Below are positions 41,618-51,030 of a stretch of 64,000 bases of DNA, piece by piece; positions within the stretch are counted from its first letter, which is position 1, and the number at the start of each line of letters is the position of its first letter. The notes beneath the pieces are model-generated. The model was not told where the DNA came from. It saw only the letters and a program-made list of their open reading frames with translations, and did not search any database. This DNA comes from Xanthobacteraceae bacterium. GTDB taxonomy: Bacteria; Pseudomonadota; Alphaproteobacteria; Rhizobiales; Xanthobacteraceae. The stretch lies in assembly GCA_028290465.1 (NCBI GenBank), contig JAQGJU010000136.1, forward strand, positions 54,183 to 118,182, read 5' to 3'. The translations under genes and the position numbers were made by a program.

Positions 41618-42010
41618 ATGTACCGGACCGTGACCCGCGATATCGAGGTCAGCGTGCTGCCCCGTTTCATGGCCGAGCGCTCGGCGCCGGACAATGGCTA
41701 TTTTTTCTGGGCCTATACGATCGAAATCACGAATCACGGCCGGGAAACCGTGCAGCTCAAGAATCGCCACTGGCGCATCACGGACGCGAATGGCCGCCTC
41801 CAGGAGGTCCGCGGTGCCGGGGTGGTGGGGGAGGAGCCGGTGCTCGAGCCAGGCGAATCATTCGAATACACCAGCGGCGTGCCGCTCTCCACCTCGTCCG
41901 GGTTCATGACCGGCAGCTACGGCATGGTCACGGCGACCGGCGAGCCGTTCGACATCGACATTCCGGCGTTCTCGCTGGATTCGTCGCCGGCCGAGCGCAC
42001 GCTGAATTAG
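41618..42010 (+). CDS. apaG: ApaG (Co2+/Mg2+ efflux protein)
   Basis: 130 residues from ATG at 41618 (MYRTVTRDIEVSVLP), the family's normal length; ATG at 41609 would add three residues. Fibronectin III-like DUF525 domain: YFFWAYTIEITNHGRETVQL, NRHWRITDANGRLQEVRG, GVVGEEPVLEPGESFEYTS, GSYGMVTATGEPFDIDIPAF. It binds pyrophosphate or nucleotides in vitro; a role in divalent cation resistance was reported in enterobacteria. It is divergent from the OpgC-like gene across 261 bases with no recognised element. Confidence 0.95.
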   Translation: MYRTVTRDIEVSVLPRFMAERSAPDNGYFFWAYTIEITNHGRETVQLKNRHWRITDANGRLQEVRGAGVVGEEPVLEPGESFEYTSGVPLSTSSGFMTGSYGMVTATGEPFDIDIPAFSLDSSPAERTLN

Positions 42011-42060
42011 AGCGGCAACGATCTCGTCACACCGTTGGTCCGGCCTCACCGCGATGCTGC

Positions 42061-42093
42061 GCTTCACCTCTCCCCGTTGGAGAGAGGTGAAGC
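42061..42093. repeat. Perfect 12-bp-stem hairpin
   Basis: GCTTCACCTCTC cccgttgga GAGAGGTGAAGC. There is no T tract, so it is more likely a palindromic repeat than a terminator. It lies between apaG and the DUF3309 gene. Confidence 0.7.
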
Positions 42094-42201
42094 AAGTGCC
42101 ATTCCGCGCCGATGGAACTGCGGCGCTGGCGCGGCGTTGTCCCGATGAGCGATGCGACAGCAAGCACGGCCTTTTAATTCGATCGTATTTTGGAGGCGAC
42201 C

Positions 42202-42357
42202 ATGACGACGATTTTGATCATTGTACTGCTGGTATTGCTGCTCGGCGGCGGCGGTTATTACGGCCATCGCAATTACGGCGGACGGGGCCTCGGCGGCGTG
42301 CTCGGGCTGGTGCTGGTCATCATCCTGATCGTCTGGCTGGTGAACGGCCGGGTCTAA
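42202..42357 (+). CDS. DUF3309-like small membrane protein
   Basis: 51 residues, ATG at 42202 behind GGAGGC. Two hydrophobic helices (ILIIVLLVLLLGGGG and GVLGLVLVIILIVWLV) flank a Gly/Tyr/Asn loop (YYGHRNYGGRGLG). This matches the DUF3309 pattern common in alphaproteobacteria, where these peptides are often stress-induced. Function unknown. The stop is 9 bases from the convergent BtuF-like gene. Confidence 0.8.
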   Translation: MTTILIIVLLVLLLGGGGYYGHRNYGGRGLGGVLGLVLVIILIVWLVNGRV

Positions 42358-42365
42358 CGTAAAGC

Positions 42366-43214
42366 TTAATCCGCCTTCAGACGCGGCAGCGCGGCCGCCA
42401 GATAGTCCAGCGCCGCGATCAGCGCCGGCCCGCCGCACATACTGTAGCGGGTCGGCAGTTCGATGCGGCGCGTGCGCGGATACAGCGCGAGCAGCGCCGG
42501 ATGGGTCAGATACAGCGCGCCCTGGTCGTCCGGCCGCGAGGGCGGATCCTTCAGGAACAGCACGTCGGGCCGCAACGTCAGTAGCCGCTCCATCGGCAGG
42601 AATCCGCCATAGCCGGATGGTGCGTTTGGCGGCGGCACGAAGCCGGCTTGCGCCGCCAACGCGGCCGCGAGACTGGCCGGCCCCTGTGTATAGCCGCCGC
42701 GCTCGACCACCAGCGCGGTGCGGGCTCGGGTATCGCGTACCGCCTCGAGTCGCCCTCGCGCCGCATCGAATGCGCCGGCTAATCCGGCAGCCCGTTCGGG
42801 ATGGCCGACCAGCCCGGCCAACTCCTCGATCTGCCGCCGCGCGGCATCGAGATCGCTCACCAGATCGACCTCGACCACCCGGACGCCCTGCTTGGCCAGC
42901 ATGCGCCGGGTCGCCGAGCGATCGTTGGGGCCGACCAGCACCAGGTCGGGCGCCAGCGCCAGGGTCGATTCGGCCTGCCAGTCGAGCCGCGGAAACGCCC
43001 GGGCCTTGTCGGCCACCACCGACAGCGTCGGGTCGGCGGCGTAAGGTGAGAGCCCGGCAATCTGGCCGGGATCGGCCAGCGCCAGCACCAACTGGTCGGC
43101 GCACAGGTTGAACGACACGATGCGGCGGGGAGTTTCCGCAAGGGTGGGCTCGGCCCGGGCGAAGCTCGCCGCGCCGATCATTGCCGCCAGCAGCAGGGTC
43201 AGCGTCCGCATCAT
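42366..43214 (-). CDS. Iron-complex/cobalamin-type ABC transporter substrate-binding protein (BtuF/FecB-like)
   Basis: 282 residues from ATG at 43214. A signal peptide (LTLLLAAMIGAASFARA) is followed by the class III binding-protein fold: RIVSFNLCADQLVLALADP, LDWQAESTLALAPDLVLVGP, a long connecting helix, and a C-terminal domain with GYGGFLPMERLLTLRPDVLF. It is divergent from the permease and ATPase genes across 87 bases and clearly belongs with them. The cargo could be heme, a siderophore or cobalamin; no cobalamin riboswitch or Fur box was recognised in the short shared promoter region. Confidence 0.88.
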   Translation of the reverse strand: MMRTLTLLLAAMIGAASFARAEPTLAETPRRIVSFNLCADQLVLALADPGQIAGLSPYAADPTLSVVADKARAFPRLDWQAESTLALAPDLVLVGPNDRSATRRMLAKQGVRVVEVDLVSDLDAARRQIEELAGLVGHPERAAGLAGAFDAARGRLEAVRDTRARTALVVERGGYTQGPASLAAALAAQAGFVPPPNAPSGYGGFLPMERLLTLRPDVLFLKDPPSRPDDQGALYLTHPALLALYPRTRRIELPTRYSMCGGPALIAALDYLAAALPRLKAD

Positions 43215-43301
43215 CGCGCCATCAACCCGCAATCCGGCAGGACCGCAAGTGTTCAGCCTGAAGCCTTTGACCCCTAGCCGGAAGTCTGTAGAACGCGCCT
43301 C

Positions 43302-44321
43302 GTGCGGGCAAACATCGGCAAGACGAACCAAATTGGTCTGAATTCAGGGCTGATCGCTCTGGTTTTGGCGCTGGCCGTGCTGTCGCTGATGGTCGGGCCG
43401 GCCGGCCTGTCGCCGCGCGCCGCGCTCGTCGCGCTGTGGGACGGCGAAGGTGTCGCCGGCATCATCGTGCGCGAATTGCGCCTGCCCCGCACGTTGCTGG
43501 CCGGGCTGATCGGGGCGACGCTCGGGCTATCGGGCGCGGCCTTGCAGGGCCTGCTGCGTAACCCTTTGGCCGAGCCGGCACTGTTCGGCGCGCCGCAGGC
43601 CGCCGCCGCCGGGGCCTCACTGGTGATCGCGTTCGGCCTCGCGGGCGCGACTTCGCTGGCGGTGCCGTTCGCCGGCGTCGCCGGCGCTCTGGTGTCGATC
43701 GGCGGCCTCGTGGCGATCGCCGGCCGGCGCGCCAGCCTGACCCTGACCCTGCTGGCAGGCCTGGCGCTGGCCAGCTTCGCCGGAGCCGCGACCGCGCTGG
43801 TCCTGAACCTCGCCCCGAACCCGTTCATCGCCCTCGAAATCGCGTTTTGGCTGCTCGGCTCGCTACAGGACCGCAGCATCGAACATGTGCTGCTGGCGGC
43901 GCCGTTCTTCGCGCTGAGTTGGATCGTGCTGGCTTGGCATGGCCGCGCCTACCGGGCGCTGACCTTGGGCGAGGACGCGGCTGCATCGCTTGGCGTCGAT
44001 GTCGACCGCACCCGGCTTGCCGTGGTGGTGGGCGTCGCGCTCGGCGTCGGGGCTGCCGTCGCGGTCGCCGGTGCGATCGGCTTCGTCGGTCTGGTGGCGC
44101 CGCATCTGGTACGCCGCGCCGTCGGCTACGATCCGGCCCGGGTGTTGCTGCCGGGCGCGCTGACCGGCGCGGCCTTGCTGATCGCGGCCGACATCGCGGT
44201 GCGGTTCGCCTCCGGGGCGGTCGAAATCAAATTGGGCGTGGTCACGGCGCTGATCGGGGTGCCGTTCTTCATCGCGATGATCTTCAGCGAGCGGCGCATG
44301 TTGGAAGGCGCGCCATCATGA
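43302..44321 (+). CDS. FecCD/BtuC-type ABC transporter permease
   Basis: 339 residues, GTG start at 43302. About ten membrane segments with FecCD family blocks: LRLPRTLLAGLIGATLGLSGA, ALQGLLRNPLAEPALFGAPQ, the cytoplasmic coupling region LGEDAAASLGVDVDRTR, and GAIGFVGLVAPHLVRRAVGY. It forms the membrane channel for an iron-complex or vitamin B12 importer. The stop overlaps the ATPase start (ATGA, 44318-44321). Confidence 0.93.
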   Translation: MRANIGKTNQIGLNSGLIALVLALAVLSLMVGPAGLSPRAALVALWDGEGVAGIIVRELRLPRTLLAGLIGATLGLSGAALQGLLRNPLAEPALFGAPQAAAAGASLVIAFGLAGATSLAVPFAGVAGALVSIGGLVAIAGRRASLTLTLLAGLALASFAGAATALVLNLAPNPFIALEIAFWLLGSLQDRSIEHVLLAAPFFALSWIVLAWHGRAYRALTLGEDAAASLGVDVDRTRLAVVVGVALGVGAAVAVAGAIGFVGLVAPHLVRRAVGYDPARVLLPGALTGAALLIAADIAVRFASGAVEIKLGVVTALIGVPFFIAMIFSERRMLEGAPS

Positions 44322-45094
44322 GCGCGCCATTGCTTGTCGCGCGCGACGTGACCGTGCGGCTCGGCGGCCGGCCGATCGTCACGGCCGCGAATCTCGCGCT
44401 CGGCCCCGGCGAGTTGGTCGTATTGGTCGGGCCGAACGGCGCCGGCAAGACCACGCTGATGCGCGCGCTGGCCGGCCTGCTGGCGGCCGACGGCGATATT
44501 ACGTTGGGCGACCGGCCGATCGCCGCGCTGGCGCCGCGCGAACGGGCGTGGGCCATCGCCTATCTGCCGCAGGGCCATGTTTTCCATTGGCCGATGCGCG
44601 CCGACGCCATCGTGGCGCTCGGCCGCCACCCGCATGCCGATCCGCTGGCGGCGCCGAGCGAACAGGACCGCATCGCGGTCGCCCAGGCCCTGGAGGCAAC
44701 CGGCGCCACCACGCTCGGCCCGCGCCTGGTGTCGACGCTGTCGGGCGGCGAACGGGCGCGTATTGCCCTCGCCCGCGCGCTGGCCACGCAGGCGCCGATC
44801 CTGCTGGCCGACGAGCCCACCGCGGCGCTCGATCCGCGCCATCAGTTGGTGGTGATGGAATTGCTGCGCGCCACGGCCCGCTCCGGCGGCAGCGTGCTGG
44901 CCATCCTGCACGACCTCGCGCTGGCGGCGCGCTTTGCCGACCGGGTCATCGTGATGTGCGACGGCGCGCTGATCGTGGACGCCCCGCCGGCCGACGCGCT
45001 TGCGCCGGCGCGGCTCGCCGAGACCTTCGGCATCGAGGCCGTGATGGTCGAGACAGGCGACGGGTTGGTACCGCTGGCCAGACGGCCGATTTAG
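44318..45094 (+). CDS. ABC transporter ATP-binding protein (FecE/BtuD-like)
   Basis: 258 residues. Walker A VGPNGAGKTTLMRAL, Q-loop YLPQGHVFHW, signature LSGGERARIALARAL, Walker B PILLADEPTAALDP and switch His in AILHDLALAARF. It energises the permease at 43302. It is translationally coupled to that permease and ends one base before the convergent antiporter gene. Confidence 0.94.
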   Translation: MSAPLLVARDVTVRLGGRPIVTAANLALGPGELVVLVGPNGAGKTTLMRALAGLLAADGDITLGDRPIAALAPRERAWAIAYLPQGHVFHWPMRADAIVALGRHPHADPLAAPSEQDRIAVAQALEATGATTLGPRLVSTLSGGERARIALARALATQAPILLADEPTAALDPRHQLVVMELLRATARSGGSVLAILHDLALAARFADRVIVMCDGALIVDAPPADALAPARLAETFGIEAVMVETGDGLVPLARRPI

Positions 45095-45095
45095 C

Positions 45096-46901
45096 TCATC
45101 GCTGCCGCACCAATTCGATCCAGGCCCGCCGCACCAAACCTTTGAGCTTCGCCCGCCAGCCGGCCGGCGGCGCCGGCAGATCTTCGGGCTCCGGTTCGGC
45201 GAGCCGCAGACCGACCGTGACCAGCGCGCCCTCGCTGACCTTGCTGGCCAGCAACGCGATCGTGCCGAGCGGCACCAGATCGTCCTTGCGGGCGGAGCGG
45301 CCAAGCCGTTGACGGAAGAATTCGGCCAGCGTGGTCGACGCATCGGCGTCCGCGATCTCGACGCCATAGATTTCGGCCAGCGCACCGAGCGGCGTGTCAG
45401 CGGCGACGAAGAAATCGCCGAGGAGGCGCGGATCGGGCGCGGCCGGCGGCGGCATGTCGACCAGGAAGCGATCGAGCGCCGGCGCTTTTTCCAGCGGCGC
45501 CAGGAAATACGCGTGATCGCCCTCACGCACATTGCCAGCCTCGGTGGCGACCAGCACGGTCTCATTCCGGATCACCAGCATCAGCTTGGCCCAGGACGGC
45601 AGGATGCCGCGGCGAATGTACGGGCTCTTGGCCCCGACCCGGTAGCCGACCAGTTCCTGCGCCAACTGGCCCGGCAGATCCAACTCAACACGCCGCAGGA
45701 TCGGGTCGAAGCGCGAGAACGCGATGTGGAGCCAGCGGGCCGCGACCCCCAGGGTCCAGCCCTGGATCAGCAGCGACACCAGCACCACCACAAAGGCGAT
45801 GTCGAAGAACAGCGAGGCGCGCGGCAGCCCGACCAGCAGCGGGATCGACGCCAGGAAGATGCCGACCGCGCCGCGCAGCCCGACCCAGGAGATGAACAGC
45901 TTCTCGCGCCAATGAAAGCCGAACGGCGTCAGGCACAGCATCACGGCGGCCGGCCGCGCGATCAGCATCAGCACCGCCGCGACGCCGAGCGACGGCAACA
46001 GGCTGTCGACGATGCGGGCCGGCGACACCAGCAGGCCGAGCAGCACGAACATCACGATCTGGGCCATCCAGGTCACGGCGTCCAGGAATGAGACGATGCT
46101 GCGATGCGCCCGCGTCGGCCGGTTGCCGACCGCCAGGCCGGCGAGGTAGACCGCCAGGAAGCCCGAGCCGTGCAGCGACGCGGCGACGCCATAGATGACC
46201 AGCGCGCTGGTCATCACGAACGGCGCATGCAGGCCCTGCGACAGGCCGAGCCGGTTCAGCACGATGACGATGGCCCGGCCGCCCAGCATGCCGACCAGAC
46301 TGCCCAGCGCGATTTCGGTCGCCAGCCGGGCCAGCACGGTCTGCACCGGCAGGTCGCCGAGCATCAGGTACTGCACCAGCAGCAGCGTCATGAACACGGC
46401 GAACGGATCGTTGCTGCCGGATTCGACTTCCAGCGTGGCCGCGACCCTTGGGCGCAACCGCAGCCCCCTCGCATGCAGCAGGAAGAACACCGCCGCGGCA
46501 TCGGTTGAAGCCACCACGGCCCCGACCAGCAGCGACGCAACCCAATCGAGGCCGAATAGATAATGTGTGGCGGGCGCGGTCAGGGCCGCTGTGATCACCA
46601 CGCCGATCGTCGCCAAGGTCGTGGCCGGCGCCAGTACCGACCGGAAGGTGGCGAACTTGGTGTGCAGTCCGCCGTCGAACAAAATAAGCGCCAGCGCCAC
46701 CGATCCGACGATGTAGGTGGTTTTGACATCGTCGAATTGAATGCCGAGCGGCCCGGCCTCGCCGGCCAGCATGCCGAGCAGCAGGAACACGACCAGCAGC
46801 GGCGCGCCGAACCGCATCGCGATCACGCTCGACAGGATGCCGGCGAGGATCACGATGGCGGCAAGCAGGATGCCGATGCTGACGGTGTCGAGGGTACCCA
46901 T
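45096..46901 (-). CDS. Potassium/proton antiporter, CPA1 (NhaP2/CvrA-like)
   Basis: 601 residues. An N-terminal CPA1 membrane domain (about 8-395, roughly twelve segments) has VGAVVASTDAAAVFFLLHAR and TLEVESGSNDPFAVFMT, in which the Asp residues form the ion site. A TrkA-C domain (about 405-485, LPGQLAQELVGYRVG) and a C-terminal CorC/HlyC-type transporter-associated region follow. It exchanges K+ or Na+ for H+. It lies beside a second antiporter of the CPA2 type; the two are separated by about 80 bases. Confidence 0.92.
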   Translation of the reverse strand: MGTLDTVSIGILLAAIVILAGILSSVIAMRFGAPLLVVFLLLGMLAGEAGPLGIQFDDVKTTYIVGSVALALILFDGGLHTKFATFRSVLAPATTLATIGVVITAALTAPATHYLFGLDWVASLLVGAVVASTDAAAVFFLLHARGLRLRPRVAATLEVESGSNDPFAVFMTLLLVQYLMLGDLPVQTVLARLATEIALGSLVGMLGGRAIVIVLNRLGLSQGLHAPFVMTSALVIYGVAASLHGSGFLAVYLAGLAVGNRPTRAHRSIVSFLDAVTWMAQIVMFVLLGLLVSPARIVDSLLPSLGVAAVLMLIARPAAVMLCLTPFGFHWREKLFISWVGLRGAVGIFLASIPLLVGLPRASLFFDIAFVVVLVSLLIQGWTLGVAARWLHIAFSRFDPILRRVELDLPGQLAQELVGYRVGAKSPYIRRGILPSWAKLMLVIRNETVLVATEAGNVREGDHAYFLAPLEKAPALDRFLVDMPPPAAPDPRLLGDFFVAADTPLGALAEIYGVEIADADASTTLAEFFRQRLGRSARKDDLVPLGTIALLASKVSEGALVTVGLRLAEPEPEDLPAPPAGWRAKLKGLVRRAWIELVRQR

Positions 46902-46980
46902 ATGATGTGCAATCTGGCGTGCGAATCTCCGCGCCCATTGGAAAGGCGCACGGCCGGTATGGCAACGATATTCACCCCGG

Positions 46981-48735
46981 CTATGTAAACGCGCGCGTGC
47001 CGTGACACATATCGGGCGCGGAAGACTCGATCAGACCGGCTTGATGGATCCGTCGACCTTCGTATCGGTCGGGATGTTGGCCAGCATCGCCTTGGCAATT
47101 TCGTGCTCGCCCCATGATGACGGCGGTGGCGCCATGCTTGGTCAGGTGCGCGACCTCTTCTTCGAGATGCGCCCTCGCGATGATTCTCAATCCCGGATTG
47201 ATCATGCGGGCCTGCGCCACCACCTGACCGCCCTCGAACGCATCCGGGATCGCGACCAGCAGGCACCGGGCCGCCGCGAGGTTGGCGGCCCCGATGACAT
47301 TCGGGTCCGCGGCATTGCCGGTGATCACCTCGGTGCCGGCTTCGCGCAGCGCCCGGGTGCTGTCTTGATTGTCCTCGATCACCAGCAGCCGCGTCGGCGT
47401 GCCATGCAGCACCGACGTCACATAGCCGCCGACCCGGCCATGGCCGACCAGCACGACATGATCGGTCTGCTGGCTGACCGGCAGCGGTTCACGGCTCGCG
47501 GGTTGCGACGCCTCGGCATCCTGTGCCGCATCGGTCGCCTTGGTCCGGTGCGCCAGCAGGCGGTCCAATGCCGCGAAGAACAGCGGATTGAGCAGGATCG
47601 ACAGAATGGCCCCGGCCAGGATCAGGTCGCGGCCACGCTCGGGCAGCAGGCCGAGCGAGACGCCGAGCCCGGCCAGGATGAACGAGAACTCGCCGATCTG
47701 GGCGAGGCTGGCCGAGATGGTCAGCGCAGTGGCGGTCGGGTAGCCGAACAGCCGCACGATGGCGAACGCGGCCAGTGATTTGCCGACCACGATGATCAGG
47801 ATGGTGGCCAGGATCGGCCACGGCTCGTGCAGCAGGATGGCCGGATCGAACAGCATGCCGACCGAGACGAAGAACAGCACCGCGAACGCATCGCGCAGCG
47901 GCAGCGTCTCGGAGGCGGCACGCTGGCTCAGCGCGGATTCGCTCAGGATCATGCCGGCGAAGAATGCGCCGAGCGCGAACGACACGTCGAACATCACCGA
48001 GGCGCCGTAGGCAACGCCGAGCGCAATAGCCAGCACCGCCAAGCGGAACAGTTCGCGCGAGCCGGTATGGGCGACGTAATGCAGGATCCACGGGATCACC
48101 CGGCGGCCGATGATCAGCATGAAGGCGACGAAGCCGGCGACCTTGGCCAGCACCAGTCCGATCGGCAGCAGCAGGCCGGTGAGGTTGCCGGCCGCCGCGG
48201 TCTCGCCCTTCAGGATGCCGGCGAGCGCCGGCAGCAGCACCAGCGTCAGGACCATCGCCAGGTCTTCGACGATCAGCCAGCCGACCGCAATGCGCCCCCG
48301 GTCGGTGTCGATCAGCCGGCGCTCCTGCATCGCGCGCAGCAGTACCACGGTGCTGGCGACCGACAGCGCTAGGCCGAATACCAGGCCGCCGCCGAGCGGC
48401 CAGCCCAGCGCATAAGCTAGGCCCATGCCGAGCAGCGTCGCGACCGTGATCTGGACCACCGCGCCCGGTATCGCGATCTTGCGGACCGACAGCAAATCCT
48501 GCAGCGAGAAATGCAGCCCGACGCCGAACATCAGCAGAATGACGCCGATCTCGGCGAGTTCATTGGCGATGTTCTGGTCGGCCACGAAGCCCGGCGTGAA
48601 GGGTCCCAGCAGAATGCCGGCCGCCAGATAGCCGACCAGCGGCGATATCCGGATGCGCTGCGCCAGCGCGCCGAAAATGAAGGCCAGCACGAGGCCGGCG
48701 ACGATCGTCGAAAGCAGAGGGGTATGGTGCGGCAT
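46981..48735 (-). CDS. ybaL: CPA2 cation:proton antiporter (YbaL/KefB-like), frameshifted near the C-terminus
   Basis: 584 residues as read. Twelve-segment CPA2 domain (PHHTPLLSTIVAGLVLAFIF, GVGLHFSLQDLLSVRKIAIP) followed by a TrkA-N/RCK domain (HVVLVGHGRVGGYV, PTRLLVIEDNQ). At a run of four C (47110-47113 on plus) the frame changes: as read, HGATAVIMG continues as an unrelated tail. Deleting one base restores GEHEIAKAMLANIP and VDGSIKPV with a stop at 47031-47033, the expected YbaL C-terminus. The gene therefore carries a one-base insertion or a sequence error; the altered part is about 40 residues past the RCK domain core. Confidence 0.88.
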   Translation of the reverse strand: MPHHTPLLSTIVAGLVLAFIFGALAQRIRISPLVGYLAAGILLGPFTPGFVADQNIANELAEIGVILLMFGVGLHFSLQDLLSVRKIAIPGAVVQITVATLLGMGLAYALGWPLGGGLVFGLALSVASTVVLLRAMQERRLIDTDRGRIAVGWLIVEDLAMVLTLVLLPALAGILKGETAAAGNLTGLLLPIGLVLAKVAGFVAFMLIIGRRVIPWILHYVAHTGSRELFRLAVLAIALGVAYGASVMFDVSFALGAFFAGMILSESALSQRAASETLPLRDAFAVLFFVSVGMLFDPAILLHEPWPILATILIIVVGKSLAAFAIVRLFGYPTATALTISASLAQIGEFSFILAGLGVSLGLLPERGRDLILAGAILSILLNPLFFAALDRLLAHRTKATDAAQDAEASQPASREPLPVSQQTDHVVLVGHGRVGGYVTSVLHGTPTRLLVIEDNQDSTRALREAGTEVITGNAADPNVIGAANLAAARCLLVAIPDAFEGGQVVAQARMINPGLRIIARAHLEEEVAHLTKHGATAVIMGRARNCQGDAGQHPDRYEGRRIHQAGLIESSAPDMCHGTRAFT

Positions 48736-48838
48736 GACGCCGTCCTACACGAGCAATGTGCACTCGGTGAGACGACGGTGTGCCGCACCGCTCTTCTTCC
48801 CTCACCCCGCTTTAGCGGGAGGCGATTGAAACCTCCGT

Positions 48839-48932
48839 CATGGCCGGGCTTGTCCCGGCCATCCACGTCTTGCTTGCCGCCATGCAGTTAAGACGTGGAT
48901 GCCCGGCACAAGGCCGGGCATGACGAACTTTG
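48839..48932. repeat. Palindromic repeat, GGCCGGGCATGACGA family (copy 2)
   Basis: From catggccgggcttgtcccgg to gcccggcacaaggccgggca and tgacgaactttg. The last 40 bases equal those of the copy at 33951-34043. It lies in the 233-base gap between the YbaL-like gene and the BKACE gene, behind a ccgctttagcgg mini-hairpin. Confidence 0.88.
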
Positions 48933-48968
48933 ACCAAAGTGCAAATTTTATCGGCCGCCGAAGCCTCG

Positions 48969-49901
48969 TTAAAACCCGACCTGATCGCCGCCCTTGAGCG
49001 CGAGAATCTCGCGGGCCTCGTCCGGGCTGGCGATCTCGAGGCCGAGGCCCTCGATGATCTTGCGTACATTGGTGACCTGCTGGGCGTTGGTCTCGGCCAG
49101 CTTGCCGGGCCCGATCCACAGCGAATCCTCGAGGCCGACCCGCACATTGCCGCCCATCGCGGCCGACATCGCGGCGATCGGCATCTGGGCACGACCGGCG
49201 CCGAGCACCGACCATTGATAGTTCTCGCGGCCGAGCAGACGGTCGGCGGTGCGGCGCATCATCATCACGTCTTCGGGATGCGTGCCGATGCCGCCCAGAA
49301 TGCCGAACACCGACTGCACGAACAGCGGCGGCTTCACCAGCCCGCGCTCCAGGAAATGCGCGAGATTATACAGGTGGCCGATGTCGTAGCACTCGAACTC
49401 GAACCGCGTGCCGTTGTCCATGCAGGTCTTCAGGACGAATTCGATGTCCTTGAAGGTGTTGCGGAAGATCAGATCCCGCGTGCCTTCTAGATAGGGCTGC
49501 TCCCAGTCATGCTTGAAATTCTTGTAGCGGTTCAGCATCGGGAACAGCGCGAAATTGATCGAGCCCATGTTCAGGCTGGCGACTTCCGGCTTGAGCTCCG
49601 CCGCCGGCTTGACCCGTTCCTCGACCATCATGGTCGGCGAGCCGCCCGAGGTCAGGTTGATGACCACGTTCGACGCCTGCTTGATGCGCGGCAGGAACCT
49701 GGCGAACGCCGCCGACGTCTGGTCCGGCCGTCCGGTCTGCTCGTTGCGGGCATGCAGATGTACGATGGCGGCGCCGGCCTCGGCGGCGCCGATCGCCGCC
49801 TCCGCGATCTGGTCGGCCGTGATCGGCAGATGCGGCGACATGGTCGGCGTGTGAATCGCACCGGTGACGGCGCAGGTAATGATGACTTTGTTCTTCGCCA
49901 T
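48969..49901 (-). CDS. BKACE family (3-keto-5-aminohexanoate cleavage enzyme-like) protein
   Basis: 310 residues. TIM-barrel zinc enzyme of the beta-keto acid cleavage family: N-terminal VIITCAVTGAIHTPTMSPHL, zinc ligands H48 and H50 in GAAIVHLHARN, NLTSGGSPTMMVEERV, FGILGGIGTHPEDVMM, and VRVGLEDSLWIGPGKLA. It condenses acetyl-CoA with a beta-keto acid; the original enzyme acts in lysine fermentation, but the family covers many substrates. No partner gene is adjacent, so the substrate is unknown. Confidence 0.92.
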   Translation of the reverse strand: MAKNKVIITCAVTGAIHTPTMSPHLPITADQIAEAAIGAAEAGAAIVHLHARNEQTGRPDQTSAAFARFLPRIKQASNVVINLTSGGSPTMMVEERVKPAAELKPEVASLNMGSINFALFPMLNRYKNFKHDWEQPYLEGTRDLIFRNTFKDIEFVLKTCMDNGTRFEFECYDIGHLYNLAHFLERGLVKPPLFVQSVFGILGGIGTHPEDVMMMRRTADRLLGRENYQWSVLGAGRAQMPIAAMSAAMGGNVRVGLEDSLWIGPGKLAETNAQQVTNVRKIIEGLGLEIASPDEAREILALKGGDQVGF

Positions 49902-50091
49902 TATTTTGTAACGCCCGGGCGCTCCCTGATTTCAGCGGGGCGCATCCTAGGCGAGGCGCCCGGAGAATGCGACACGCAAGGCGCACCGCAGCGTGGTACA
50001 GCGCATACCTCTCAAACGCTCCGCAGGGCTGCCATGCCGGGGACTCCATGGCGCCGGGCCGCGCCGCCGCGTATCTCTGCTGTACCGAATT

Positions 50092-51003
50092 GTGAGACCC
50101 ACCTTGCTCGCTCCCGAAAAACCTGCCCCCTGGATGCCGCCCGTGATGCTCGGCGTCTTGTGCGGCGCCGGCGCCGCGCTGTTCTGGGCGATCGGGCTAG
50201 TGGCGGCGCGACACGGTATTCAGATCGGATTTTCGCCGTCTGACATCTCGCTGCACCGCTACGTGTGGTCGGCGTTCCTGTTCCTTCCGCTGATTGCGAC
50301 CGGCCACCTGACCGGGCCCGGCGCCATCGGCTGGGGCCGCAGCTTCACGCTGACGCTGTTCGCCGGGCCGCTGCTGTCGATCCTGAGCTATGCGGGTTTT
50401 CTGCTGGTGCCGCTCGGCCATGGCGGACTGATTCAGCCGTCCACCGCGGCGCTGGTCGGCCTGATCCTGGCCAGTGTCGTGCTCAAGGAGAAGCTGCCGC
50501 TGACGCGGGCGATCGGCGCGCTCACCATCGTGGTCGGCCTCGCGGCGATCGCCGCCGAAGCGCTGACCACCATCGGCACCCATGGCCTGCTCGGCGACCT
50601 GTCGTTCATGGCGGCCGGGACATGCTTTGCGATCTTCGGCATGCTGCTGCGGCTATGGCGCATCCAGCCGACCCGCGGCACGGTCGTGGTCAGCATCCTG
50701 TCGCTATTCTACGTGCCGGTGCACGGACTGCTGTTCGGCTTCCACAGCGTGATCGCGGCGGGTTGGTACGAGAATTTTATTCAGGCGGTGGTCCAGGGCA
50801 TCTTCGCCGGACCGCTGTCGATTTTCCTGTTCGCCCGCGCGGTGGTGCTGCTCGGCGTCAGCCGCGCGGCGGTGTTCCCAGCCTTGGTGCCGCCGTTCAC
50901 GCTGCTGACCGGCTATCTGATCCTCGGCGAGGTGCCGAGCGTCGTGCAGTTGATCGGACTCGCCATCGTGGCGGTCGGGTTTCGGTTGACGCAGAAGAGT
51001 TGA
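50092..51003 (+). CDS. DMT/EamA family transporter
   Basis: About 303 residues from GTG at 50092; ATG at 50134 would give 289, and no convincing ribosome binding site decides between them. Ten predicted membrane helices in two EamA halves, with LIQPSTAALVGLILASVVLK and GVSRAAVFPALVPPFTLLTG as the conserved helix-4/5 blocks. Drug/metabolite exporters of this family move small metabolites out; the substrate is unknown. It is divergent from the BKACE gene. Confidence 0.88.
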   Translation: MRPTLLAPEKPAPWMPPVMLGVLCGAGAALFWAIGLVAARHGIQIGFSPSDISLHRYVWSAFLFLPLIATGHLTGPGAIGWGRSFTLTLFAGPLLSILSYAGFLLVPLGHGGLIQPSTAALVGLILASVVLKEKLPLTRAIGALTIVVGLAAIAAEALTTIGTHGLLGDLSFMAAGTCFAIFGMLLRLWRIQPTRGTVVVSILSLFYVPVHGLLFGFHSVIAAGWYENFIQAVVQGIFAGPLSIFLFARAVVLLGVSRAAVFPALVPPFTLLTGYLILGEVPSVVQLIGLAIVAVGFRLTQKS

Positions 51004-51030
51004 AGCGGAAGAATTGAGGCGCTTTTTTTT

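Noticed and set aside
42061..42093. Intrinsic terminator behind apaG
   Set aside because: The 12-bp stem is perfect but there is no T tract on either strand; better explained as a palindromic repeat.
43215..43301. Cobalamin riboswitch or Fur box in the shared promoter of the BtuF/BtuC-like genes
   Set aside because: The spacer is only 87 bases and shows neither a B12-box nor a Fur-like palindrome.
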